Positions 51,119-60,478 of a stretch of DNA of 64,000 nucleotides are shown here, one piece after another. Positions within the stretch are counted from its first letter, which is position 1, and every line of letters begins with the position of its first letter. Source of the DNA: Adineta steineri (Eukaryota; Rotifera; Eurotatoria; Adinetida; Adinetidae). The translations under genes were made by a program, and so were the position numbers. The notes under the pieces are model-generated. The model saw only the letters and a program-made list of their open reading frames with translations. It had not been told where the DNA came from and ran no database searches. The stretch spans positions 738,554-802,553 of the forward strand of contig CAJNOI010000011.1 in assembly GCA_905250115.1 (NCBI GenBank). The letters run 5' to 3'.

Positions 51119-51295
51119 TTACTTCTTTAGTTCATCAACCAGTTGGTCTACTGCTTCAGGTACTTTTTCCACCAGGTCTTTTTCGCCAGTAATTTCACCA
51201 ATAACTGCAGCCTCTGCCATTGCAACTAGTTTTACGATAGGCTTAGCAGCATCCATTGCATCATGAACTAAATTAGTCATTGGTTGATCAGACAT
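51119..51295 (-). CDS. Small 58-residue helical protein, unrecognised
   Basis: Single exon of 58 residues, ATG at 51295. Its sequence is rich in Ala, Val, Glu, Asp and Lys (MSDQPMTNLVHDAMDAAKP, then KDLVEKVPEAVDQLVDELKK) and reads as two amphipathic helices, with no signal peptide, Cys or low complexity. G+C is clearly above the flanks. A TATATAAG box on the minus strand at 51383-51390 stands 88 bp ahead of the ATG, a good core promoter. The composition is reminiscent of small stress or LEA-like proteins, but no LEA motif is present, so the role is unknown. Confidence 0.6.
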   Translation of the reverse strand: MSDQPMTNLVHDAMDAAKPIVKLVAMAEAAVIGEITGEKDLVEKVPEAVDQLVDELKK

Positions 51296-52850
51296 TGTCG
51301 TAATATTTCAATAACCGTATTGCTTATTAAAATATATATTCGATTTCGACGTTTTTGAGTGTATACTGGAAGAAAATTGAAGCTTATATAGGATTTCTCT
51401 GACAAAAATATTTCATTACGCTTGGAATATTTTATTGATATCCTTGGGAATAACCAGCATCAAGAAACAATAAAAATATATAATCCGCGTACAAATCCCT
51501 TTTATTATCGTACACATATTTCATTTCTTGGGTGAAAAACCCTTGTATAGAACATGACATCATTTGTTACATATACCATCGGTGTCATATCATCATATCT
51601 TTTTTTCTCATTCTTCATCTATCAAAACCGTTATATGATAAATTTTTTTCTTTTCCTTCTTGCGAGTGTAATATGAGTATGATGTATACCTCTATATCAT
51701 AAAACCATTCACGATACCGCAGGAATATAAATGATATCAATAGTCTTAACCATACATAGTTATGCTAAGCCTTAGAACAACTTTTTGATCAAATGATACT
51801 CAATTACATTTTCCTGACAAGCGTCATGGCTCTGAAAAATCGTATGTTAGCTTAAATGGAAGATGATCACTTTTTGCACAAAAGTAAGGTTAGTTAGTTG
51901 TTAAAATCCTAGCAATTATTGAAACAACGAAAGATGATGGCAGAACATGTTGTGGATTGTAAAAAAAACAATTGTATGATAATAAATCTGCATTTGTCGT
52001 TTATTGCTATTTGACAAACCTTTTTTAAATTTATTACCATGTTAAAAGCTTTTCAAAACTCTTCGTAATATAGACTGTGCGAAAGGTTTATTATAAGGTG
52101 AAAATTCATGATCTTGTATTGTTTTTTTGTGTAAGTTTAGAACATAATCTGAACCAGCTGTTTTCTTTTTTTATTATATATTGGTATGAAAACCAGAAGA
52201 ACAATTCAAAATAATCAACAACATATTCAATTAAGAAATTGTAAATTAACTTATGCAGTTAATGAATGCAAATCGAAGATAATATTTGTTTTTATGTTTG
52301 CAATATTTTTTCGATAAGATTTAATGAATTTCATAATATATGAATCTATTTTCAATTTTCGAATCAATCAGAAAATATCTGTTTGTTAATCAGAGCAAGT
52401 AAATAAACAAATAATTGATTCCATAAAAATCAAATTATGTTGCCTATATCGAGAGTAAGTGATTCAAAACATAATGTTTTTAAATGATAAAATAAAGCTA
52501 ATTAACTACTACATCGTTGATTTTATTCAATAGAACACAAAATAATCCAAATGATCGATAAAAATCATAAGAAAAGAAGAAAAATGTAGAGTCAGCATGA
52601 TAGATGTGGATACTGTTGAAAAGAGACACCTACAACCGTCTACCCACACTCGAACTCTTATGAAACTGTCAGTGCGTGTAGAGGAAATAGGCATACATAA
52701 TCTATGAATATTTAATTCTTATCCAATTTTATTTCTTTATGATATGAGAAAAGCAAACAAAAAAAGAGTGATTTTATTACGCTTGGACAGAGCGCAAAGT
52801 TTTAAAGGTAGTTGTAAAAAAAATAATGCGTAAGTGACACTTTTTTGTAG
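51296..52850. other. Intergenic of the subtelomere-like region
   Basis: The first 100 bp hold the promoter of the 58-residue gene. The rest is AT-rich, with a telomere-like palindrome at about 52,601-52,652. Confidence 0.45.
52601..52652. repeat. Telomere-like palindrome (degenerate)
   Basis: AGATGTGGATACTGTTG (52601-52617) is followed by CAACCGTCTACCCACAC (52632-52648). The arms are imperfect complements at about 70% by eye, G-then-C polarity. This is the weakest member of the set. Confidence 0.45.
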
Positions 52851-53803
52851 TTATGTTTCAACTAAATGTTCGCTTTCACGAAAAGCATTGAACCATGTTT
52901 CTCTTGCACCATACGGTAACCATCGAAGATATTGAGACTCACTGACTTGAATATATCCAACTAAATTTTCATTTATTGTTATTTGCCCATCTTCCGATAG
53001 AATTTTACCTTCTCTACAAGTGACAGCTGTACCTGATTGACCACGAACGTATAAACAAAGATGACAATCAAAGGTAGTCTCGTTTTGTTCCCACCGAGGT
53101 AATTCTTTTTCAATATTATAATGGGTTTGTGCCATGAAATGATAAAGATCGGCAAGAGATGTGTTAGGATTAGGAGGTGATCGATTAATAATGCCGATAC
53201 GTGGTGCTGGAGATGTCCAAACAAGATTGAATTTGCTTGTATGCAAATTGAACCTTGATAAAGGGACAAATCCGTTCAAATTCTGATTTGGAAGTCCTTG
53301 TTGAATACATGTATTTTTATAATTAGCACCCTCCCGTTTTTTGTCTTCGAACCATATTCTCATCGCATTATCGATATTTGTACGATCCTTCCAGTCTTTA
53401 TCAGGATAACGAATGTTCTCTGGCTATAACAAAAAAGGATAAAATTATTTTTATTTAGGATAAGTTGAACTACCTTAATTGCGATTCTAGCGTCATTCAA
53501 GTATGATTCCTTCGGTACACATAAACGGACTTGCCATAGTCCAGTTATTGGAACATTCCATCGGCCCTGGCGAAAACAGAGTATTGCGTTTCCATCAAAT
53601 TGTGGTTTTTGCTGAAGAAAACGACCAATCATTTCATACGTCATTTGAAGTTCATAGTTATCAGCCTTCCCCTGTGGTGTACATTGTACGATGACGAAAT
53701 GGGGCCGAGGTGTCCATGTATCATACTTAATTTTAATGGGTAATTGACTTTCTCGATAGGCAATTACTTCCGTGATATCAAAACGAGAACCAGCTGTTGC
53801 CAT
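52851..53803 (-). CDS. Unrecognised 300-residue protein
   Basis: Two exons, 53474-53803 and 52851-53423, phase 0 with a 50-bp intron. 300 residues, no signal peptide or membrane span. It is rich in Trp, Arg and Pro (YDTWTPRPHFVIVQCTPQG, LCFRQGRWNVPITGLWQVRL). The second part has FNLVWTSPAPRIGIINRS and a Cys-containing strand pair (TFDCHLCLYVRGQSG, VTCREGKIL). It looks like a globular beta-rich protein. G+C and codon use are higher than in core genes, as for the other subtelomeric genes. I cannot place it in a family; bdelloid-specific or foreign origin are both possible. Confidence 0.75.
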
Positions 53804-54134
53804 TGATTTGATAATTAATTAAAAACACTACGGTATAAAAAGTGACCATATCCATTGTAACTTGAGTTATATAGATGTCTAGTGGGTATTTATGGATTCT
53901 TCTCAAACGTCATTGAATAAATATGTCGTCTATCTTGCAGTAAAGCTGAAATGTCATAATTTGAAAAACGATAAGAACACAAAGAAATGAAGAACTCAAA
54001 GTGTAATATTGTGCTATGTGCCGAAATTATTCGTTTGATGGTGTTGCTGTTTTTATCACTATTTTGTTTTCTTGAGTTTAATCAATAAGATGACCAATAG
54101 CATATGCAATTAAATCTTCTTCTACAGGATTTAG
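53804..54134. other. Intergenic
   Basis: Upstream flank of the 300-residue gene; nothing specific seen. Confidence 0.4.
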
Positions 54135-54634
54135 AACTATTAACAATTCAAACAAAGCTTTATCATGAATGTGTAAATATACAGAATGAAAATTTTCAAT
54201 TATTAGTTCGATATATACCTATGAATCATTAATTAGTGCACACATATAATTAATTATTCAAATCAATTGATAGGTATACAATCATGCATAATTCTTTTGT
54301 ACGATCGAAACGATGAAAGGAACAGAAGATGACTGATTTATAGATAGAATGTCGTATTAAGTGTATTAGTTCTTTGTTTGTATAACTACATGAATAAGAT
54401 TTGATGAAATTATCTTTATTATAAATTAAATTCAACACATTTACATATAGATAATATTATTTTTGAGTTATCATGACGTATATTTCATTACAAATGTTAT
54501 CATATGTCGACATCTACCAAAAAATCTATAATTTATCTGCAATACTTCGATCGAAGAAAAACTTATTATGGCCATAGTTATTCTATGTATCAGTTTTTTT
54601 CTACTTCCTGATGTCTTACAAAAGAATATATTGT
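54135..54634. repeat. Direct repeat, copy 2 (with insertion)
   Basis: Second copy of the 50178-50557 sequence, same orientation, 3.96 kb away. It carries an extra stretch of about 113 bp (about 54168-54280) absent from copy 1, with ATCATG on both sides (54162-54167 and 54281-54286). The right border at TTACAAAAGAATATATT is the same as in copy 1. Confidence 0.88.
54168..54280. mobile_element. About 113-bp insertion in repeat copy 2, possible MITE
   Basis: Present in copy 2 only, flanked by a 6-bp direct repeat ATCATG, and contains the perfect inverted pair TATACCTAT/ATAGGTATA in its right half. Terminal inverted repeats are not clear, so the class is open; deletion from copy 1 is the alternative. 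Confidence 0.4.
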
Positions 54635-54791
54635 ATTTTCACTCATAACGATAAATACGATCGTTCTTATTTATTAATTAAACGAAGTTTTAACACTTTA
54701 ATTATTTATTGGTTGCACTTAGAAAAAAGACAACACAAAGTAATATCTTCTACGAACATTTATGATTAACTAATCACAATGTATTTATTTA

Positions 54792-54825
54792 TTGATATTT
54801 CGACAATATCAATTGTCATCATCAG
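54792..54825. repeat. Short nested palindrome resembling a retroelement end motif
   Basis: TTGATATT..AATATCAA overlaps GACAAT..ATTGTC and is followed by ATCATCAG. On the minus strand it reads CTGATGATGACAATTG then ATTGTCGAAATATC. From memory this resembles the conserved short motif next to some Penelope-like retroelements in animals; no reverse transcriptase frame is near it. Confidence 0.35.
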
Positions 54826-55012
54826 AATAAATACAAAAAACTTTTTTAAACACGTATTAGATAGATAAAATAAGAGGTTTAATGTAATTGTGAATTGATT
54901 ATTGAGTGATGTTAATATTAAGATGAGGAATAATATCAATTTCGCATATTGAGTATTAGAATCATATGTTGTTTGTATAATTACACAGAATATAGATGTA
55001 TTACAAGAATTT

Positions 55013-55065
55013 AGGGTGTGTGTGAGGGTCAGAAAAACACCGTCATCTTCACGTCTACACCCTCA
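55013..55065. repeat. Telomere-like palindrome
   Basis: AGGGTGTGTGTGAGGGT (55013-55029) followed by TACACCCTCA (55056-55065), G-then-C polarity, arm match about 10 bp. Confidence 0.6.
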
Positions 55066-55106
55066 ACATAATTGTATTAATATCGACGAGTCTAAATTAT
55101 GTTCTA

Positions 55107-56165
55107 GATTTTCATTATCAATTTTTAATAAACATTTCAACATATGTTTGAATTTGTTTGCATGATCATCTCCATTTTTTTAATAATATTTTCCATTTCA
55201 TAAAAAAAATTGATAACTACTCTTGATGTTGAGAAGCTGTCCAATATCATTTCTATTGCTGAATCTTCTTGACTATGTCCATACAGAAATGATCCACATT
55301 GTTCAGCAGTTAAATAGATTCCTTTAATCGATAAAGACATTACATTCTATTTCAACAAAAAAAAGCAGCTATTTACTTTGTTCAATTGCCATCTGCATTG
55401 TTTTTTTTCATATACTTTACGAAGATTTTTATAGTTCTTGAACCCCTGTTTTAGTTCAATTAATGAACAGTTTTTTATCTGTTCAATCTAGTAAAAAGAT
55501 AAAAGCATCACAGAAGATTATTTCTTTTTATTATAGCTTCATATTTACTTGAAACAACATGTACTAGAAATCCAGGTCGAACAATCTGGCACGAAAACGG
55601 CCGGTTCCGTCGTATTCCGGAGATTTCATAGAAGCAGTATTCCTGTTAAACGAATTCGATCATCGGATCCGTTTGGTTTCACCCGAATCGATTCCAGGGA
55701 TTTTCATTATCAGTTTTTAATAAACATTTCAAATTATTCTGAATATTTTTTATATGTTCATGTGCATTTTCAGGATGTTGTAAAAAAACGTTTTAACTCA
55801 TTTAATGAATTAAAAACTGCCTTTTCTGTACAAAATTCATTTATTGATAGTTCTATTTGATCTTCATTATCTTCATTTCCGTATATTACAGATGACCATC
55901 GTTCTGCTGTAATATTAATTCCTTTAATCGATAAAGACATTCAATACATTGGACTTGAATAAAAATAAATAAAAATTTTTTTACCTTGTTCAATTGCCAT
56001 CTGTATAATTTTCTTTGAATATATGTATGCTGAAGATTGTCAAAGTTATTATAATCGTTTTTCAAGCGAAACAATGAATAATTCTTTTCCTGCACAATAT
56101 AACAAAAACAGAAAAGCTTCACATAAAATTATTTGTTTTTATGGTCGCTTTATTGTCACCTTAAA
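55107..56165. repeat. Tandem duplication, units about 55107-55560 and 55700-56165
   Basis: Both units start with TTTTCATTATCA.TTTTTAAT then AAACATTTCAA, and share CCTTTAATCGATAAAGACAT, TGTTCAATTGCCATCTG and the run towards AAGCTTCACA/AAGCATCACA. Offset grows from 593 to about 608 bp. Between them lies a foreign-looking GC-rich block. Confidence 0.75.
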
Positions 56166-56515
56166 ACACGAACCTCCAGCAAGTATATCCACAATGTGTT
56201 AAACATCCCTTCTATCATTTTTCTCTATATTTTTTGTTACATAGCTGATGAGATCATACGATTTGGATTCAGAATGACTGTTGTAAAATATTACGATATT
56301 TCTTAAAATTTGGTCTTGTATATCTAAATTAATAAACAATATATCATGATCAAAAATAATTTGGAAAAAAAACTAAACTTGGGTCATAAAATTCATGATT
56401 TTGAAAACCAACAGCTGGCCAAACATCACTCTTTGATTGCTGAGGATTTTTAAACTGAAGAATAAAATCAATACATATATGTTGAATAAGACTTTTTATT
56501 GATTTGAAAAATTTT
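55137..56515 (-). pseudogene. Decayed, partly tandem-duplicated gene of unknown family
   Basis: Exon-like pieces follow each other on the minus strand: about 56515-56390 (…SDVWPAVGFQNHEFYDP), 56323-56202 (IQDQILRNIVIFYNSHSE…) with an in-frame stop at 56199-56201, then two related copies of a two-exon unit. Copy B: exon ending RWQLNK at 55985 and a frame starting MSLSIKGINITAERW. Copy A: exon ending RWQLNK at 55377 and 55137-55340 starting MSLSIKGIYLTAEQ. The protein copies are clearly related (MSLSIKGI, TAE, LYG/IYG, IE..L..F). In copy B four extra bases before the ATG break the splice phase. Copy A remains open for 67 residues. Family not recognised; a subtelomeric gene under decay is the simplest reading. 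Confidence 0.55.
55561..55699. other. GC-rich block at the duplication junction
   Basis: About 140 bp with G+C near 50% inside sequence near 25-30%. It includes ACGGCCGGTTCCGTCGTATT and GATCATCGGATCCG. It is absent from the matching place at the other ends of the duplicated units. Open in one plus-strand frame, but no protein family is seen. Its edges share TCCAGG. Confidence 0.5.
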
Positions 56516-56529
56516 AAACCACTTTCACA

Positions 56530-56647
56530 GGTGTAAGTGGGTGTCGGTGAGAGTATAATTGTGAGGGTAATGAAAGAGAATACATTCATCTTCCTGATGG
56601 TGTGAGTGTGGGTAGGGTACAATCTCACCCACACCCATTTACCCTCA
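56530..56647. repeat. Telomere-like palindrome, largest of the set
   Basis: G-rich arm GTAAGTGGGTGTCGGTGAG (56533-56551) pairs with the C-rich arm CTCACCCACACCCATTTAC (56624-56642), 17 of 19 positions by eye. Inside the loop a second G-rich run (56598-56619, GGTGTGAGTGTGGGTAGGG) and a GTGAGGGTAA unit occur. G-then-C polarity. Confidence 0.8.
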
Positions 56648-56922
56648 AGATGGGTTCTGATTATTGGAGAGTCATTACCGAAGAAAATGATATATGTGAT
56701 CGTTTTTATTGCAGTCAATTGTATTTTCCTTTTGTTAATCTCCATGTGCTAACATAATCTACTTGTATATACCCGACATCTACTGGATGTACACCAACAG
56801 TTTTCCAATTACAGAGTCTGTAGTCTCTCGATTATGGCACGCTACGTCTTCACTTTCGGTAGTCTATACATATATTAATCAGAGTGTGTCATTAGTCATT
56901 GCCTATCATTCTCATACAATAA
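56648..56922. other. Upstream flank of the DUF4419 gene
   Basis: Changes from AT-rich to mixed composition; shadow frames only. The DUF4419 promoter is expected here. Confidence 0.4.
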
Positions 56923-58968
56923 ATGTCGTTCTTACATTATCTACTTATTCCATTGCTTTCTACCATATATTTACGTCGACGGTTTATGTGTGCTGTTGGT
57001 TTTCTTCTCTATGCAACCACTTCATCGAAAGCAGCAACTGGGACTATCACCACGTTTTCAGTCGCTCAAGTCGAACCAAGCAAAACTGTCCATCCTGAGG
57101 TTCAATCTCTCTGGAGTAAAGATATACAACGATGGGCAAGCAAGGATCAAATTCTCGCGCTCGAAAACTATCAACTGGCTCATCCGTTGGCTGACGGTAT
57201 AAACTATCGTGTGGCGAATGCATTCATAGGTACGGTTTTCAAAGCCTATTCTGATCATTATCCACTAGAATTAAGTGTAGAAGATATTTGGGTAGCTATC
57301 GCTCAAGGCGTCAGTATTCATCTTAATTCGAACGCAGAAAAGTTTCGTCACTACTTCGTGTCGCACAACGGTAAAAAGGAACTCAACCTGAACGTAAATA
57401 AGCTTCAATTACATAACAACGAAAAACCCTCGGGTGTAAGTATGTTGGTACCAGCGATCAATTGGCCAGCAGCTATACGTTTGATGACAGACTTGATCAA
57501 AGCCGACATGAAAGCGGCTGATCTGGTTACTTTGATCTCACAACCATTTTCGCAAACAACATCTATTCAGCAAGCCGTATTTGATGCATGTTTGATGGAC
57601 AGTGTTAAAGCGTACTACGACTATCGATTCGTTCTGGTCTGTGGTATTCCACAAGTAACTTTACGTGGCTCACCGGCTGATTTCCAGTCAGTGATTGATC
57701 GGCTGAATCAATTGAAACTGATGTTTACTGATCTACACTGGTGGCTCGATCCACTGCTTTCACATGTGCAAAAGTTCAAAGAGAGTGCTGAAGGAACGCC
57801 TGATATCGACTGGTGGCAGAAGGTGTGCCATAAAGTCGGTGGTGGATCAGGTATTCACATGTTAATCGGATGGCTTGCTGACTTTGTACCGTGAGTAAAT
57901 GCCAGACTATACTAATATTGCCCCATTTGGAGAAAGCAATTAAATGCTCATTGTATTTGCGAATTTTCCACACGCACTGTTAGCTCTCGGTCACGTACAG
58001 AACCATTAAAATAATCGTGATCACCACAAAAGAATATATCGGGTGAAACAGAATTCATATGATTTCAGATAAAATTCCAGTTACTGAAGTCGACTTAATG
58101 AGCATTACTGAGTGTACTTCATATATGCTACACAAGAACACAATCTTTTCCCAAGTTTCATTGTAAAACTCATAATAACGATATTATTTCATCAATTTAT
58201 ACGAAATCCTTGCAATCGAATCATACAGAATAGGCGTAAGACTGACTCAAAATCCACTCCTTCCAGTGGAGGAAGCTGAGGCAATAAGTATTTTAGAGCT
58301 TTCTGAAAATATCTTTTGATCTATAAAGATAATTACTTTATTGGAGCGCTACCATATAGCAACGAATGCTATGCAGATCATCGGGTGTAAAAAGACTTTT
58401 CTGAGAAATGATACATCATCATGAAAGATGTTTGATAGCGGAGGTATTCGTCTGTAAGTTTTATCTTATTTTCATATCAGGTATGTTGCTGATGGAAATG
58501 GCCATTATCGTAAAGCGCGACAAGATTACAATTTCCGCGGGGTAAGAATGAGAGAGACCGTTCTTTCGATTCACATATTATTCGTCTGTTCTTTTTTCTC
58601 TTTAGAAAATCATGAATGGCATTGATTTTGCCGATTTCAGCGAAGCAGTCACGCAAACGAACTTCACTCTTGATAATAACGGATATGAAATCCACATGAA
58701 ATTAATTGCCGGTTTTCTAGGTATCGGACAGAATCCGATAACGTCCGCTCTTCGTCCGGTTCTCGGCTGGCTCACGGCTATTCCGTCATTCAAAACTCCA
58801 ACGAAGAATGCCTTGGATGCGGATGTGGATGAGGGTGTGGGTGTGGATGAGGGTGTGGGTGTGGGTGTGGATGAGAGTGTGGATGTGGATGTGGGTGTGA
58901 GTGTGGGTGGGTGGATGTGGGTGTGGGTATGGATGTGGGCGTGGGTATGGGTATGGGTGTGGGTATAG
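56923..58968 (+). CDS. DUF4419 protein ending in telomere-like repeat-encoded tail
   Basis: Predicted member of the DUF4419 family, known from fungi and bacteria, function unknown. 463 residues; exons 56923-57890, 58481-58541, 58606-58968, phases joined. The hydrophobic start (MSFLHYLLIPLLSTIYL, then FMCAVGFLLYATTSS) may be a signal or membrane anchor. Family blocks: FIGTVFKAYSDHYPLELSVE with DIWVAIAQGVSIHLNSNAEK and FRHYFVSHNGKKEL; the later YRFVLVCGIPQVTLRGSPAD and LHWWLDPLL; FVPYVADG across the first intron; and KLIAGFLGIGQNP with SALRPVLGW near the end. The natural C-terminus should come shortly after ALRPVLGW. Here the frame runs on for about 60 residues, the last 45 encoded by GTGGGT/GTGGAT repeats (Gly-Val-Asp then Trp-Val). 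Codon use and G+C exceed core genes. Confidence 0.85.
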
Positions 58969-59020
58969 CATAGAAAAGCTATCCAGATCTTTACTCGCAT
59001 CCATATCGACACCCATCTAT
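58815..59020. repeat. Degenerate telomere-like array inside and after the DUF4419 frame
   Basis: About 155 bp of hexamer-like units GTGGGT, GTGGAT, GAGGGT and GGTATG (58815-58970) on the plus strand. About 30 bp later comes a short C-rich counterpart (CATCCATATCGACACCCATC, 58999-59018). G-rich orientation is the same as that of the terminal array; G-then-C order as in the other palindromes. Confidence 0.8.
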
Positions 59021-60478
59021 CTCGTTAGAAATCGAAAACTTTATCGTGATTTAGAAGAACGAAAAATAAACTGTCTACGATACCGTTTCTTGTTGAATGT
59101 TGTTTTGATCAACAACATAAATAGATCTCTATCCAAAATATTTTCATGATGAATTTCACTTATAACAAAGAAGTGAAAACAGTAATTTGTTATATATACA
59201 TCATTACAGACGATGATTAAATATTAGACATAAATAAAAAAACTAGACAAAATAAAAGTATGTAACTTTAGTTTACAATAAAATATGATCGATGATAAAT
59301 GAATGTAAATTATAAATAAAGAACATATCATTGTATTCTTTTCGAGCTTATTATCAATCTTAAAATTTTGGATAATAAAGTAAAGATTCATTTTTTATTT
59401 ATATTTAATAGTATAATAAATGCTAGTTTTATATTCTAAATGAAAGATGAATATATCCAAGTAAAATTTTTAAAAATTAGAAAATATTTCAAGATAACTC
59501 ACTGATACATATATTTCTAAAATTACGAATCTAAATTGATGTCAAAATGACATATATAATAAGTCTTCTTTATATTAGCTATATCAATCAAGATCAGTCA
59601 AACGATAAATGTTCCGGTTAGGGTGTGAGTGTGCTAAAGACGACTGATGAGTGTAATGTCGTCACTCACACTCTCACGACGTACAATATTGTTAAAAAAT
59701 TATCAATATCATATGATCGAATGAGTAAAATATATGAGTTTTTTAAGATCGGAGGACAAAATTTTTAGTCAAATTTTACTAAGTTATTTTGTAGGAAAAG
59801 AAAAGAAATTAAAGCAAATATAATATGTATTTTACAGAATGTGTTCTTATTAGAAATAGTAATATTTATCAAAAAATTGTTATTATTAAAAATATTGACT
59901 GTATATTCATAATGTAGCTGAAAGTGCGTACGTAGTGTTATTCCAATATCAGCGTACCCGACCGCATGGATTTTTTCCTTTCCTCTGTGTTTCTCTCCAT
60001 TTACTTCTCATTTTTTTGTCTCCTTTTGGATTCTTTCCTTTCCTTCTTTTTATCTATCTTTCATGCTTACATGGTACATCGTGAGCATAATGTTACTTGT
60101 AAATTTTGCAACGTCATTACTTGTTACATTTCTTCGCAATAGAATAAATCCGCTGAGTCCTACCATATGCATAAGAAAGAGTGTGACTATAAATACTTTC
60201 TATTCTGACTTTATTAATTATCTATATAAACAACGAAGAAAGATTCTCCAGTCTGCTAACATATCTTGCCTCGCTCATCAGACTCGCATGACATTCTATA
60301 AAATTTCAGTCAATATTTTACACGTCTTCGTTGCTAAGAAAACTAAGAATGTGTATGTGTTGTAGTCTCAATTTAATGATTTTGTGAAGACAATTCGTTT
60401 CAGAAAGAATCTAAATTACTTCTATTGTATCCAGGATATTTGTCCGATTTAGTTTTCTTTAGATTAAATACTATTAAC
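59021..60478. other. Intergenic
   Basis: AT-rich except for a telomere-like palindrome near 59,621-59,677 and a mixed-composition stretch from about 59,930 that probably contains the oxidoreductase promoter. A 100-residue frame at 60063-60365 has no coding features. Confidence 0.45.
59621..59677. repeat. Telomere-like palindrome with nested GACGAC/GTCGTC stem
   Basis: GGGTGTGAGTGTG (59621-59633) and CACTCACACTCTCAC (59663-59677) form the outer arms. GACGAC (59639-59644) and GTCGTC (59658-59663) form an inner 6-bp stem. The loop starts TGATGAG. G-then-C polarity. Confidence 0.65.

Noticed and set aside
55549-55860. 103-residue plus-strand frame over the duplication junction
   Set aside because: It spans the GC-rich filler and then the antisense of a repeat unit whose other strand is the conserved one.
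56350-56745. 131-residue minus-strand frame upstream of the DUF4419 gene as one gene
   Set aside because: Its middle is translated telomere-like palindrome; only the left part (the exon-like piece ending near 56390) has coding character and was placed in the decayed gene.
59639-59663. Hammerhead ribozyme suggested by CTGATGAG between paired arms
   Set aside because: The GAAA core half and a third stem are absent, so the catalytic fold cannot form.
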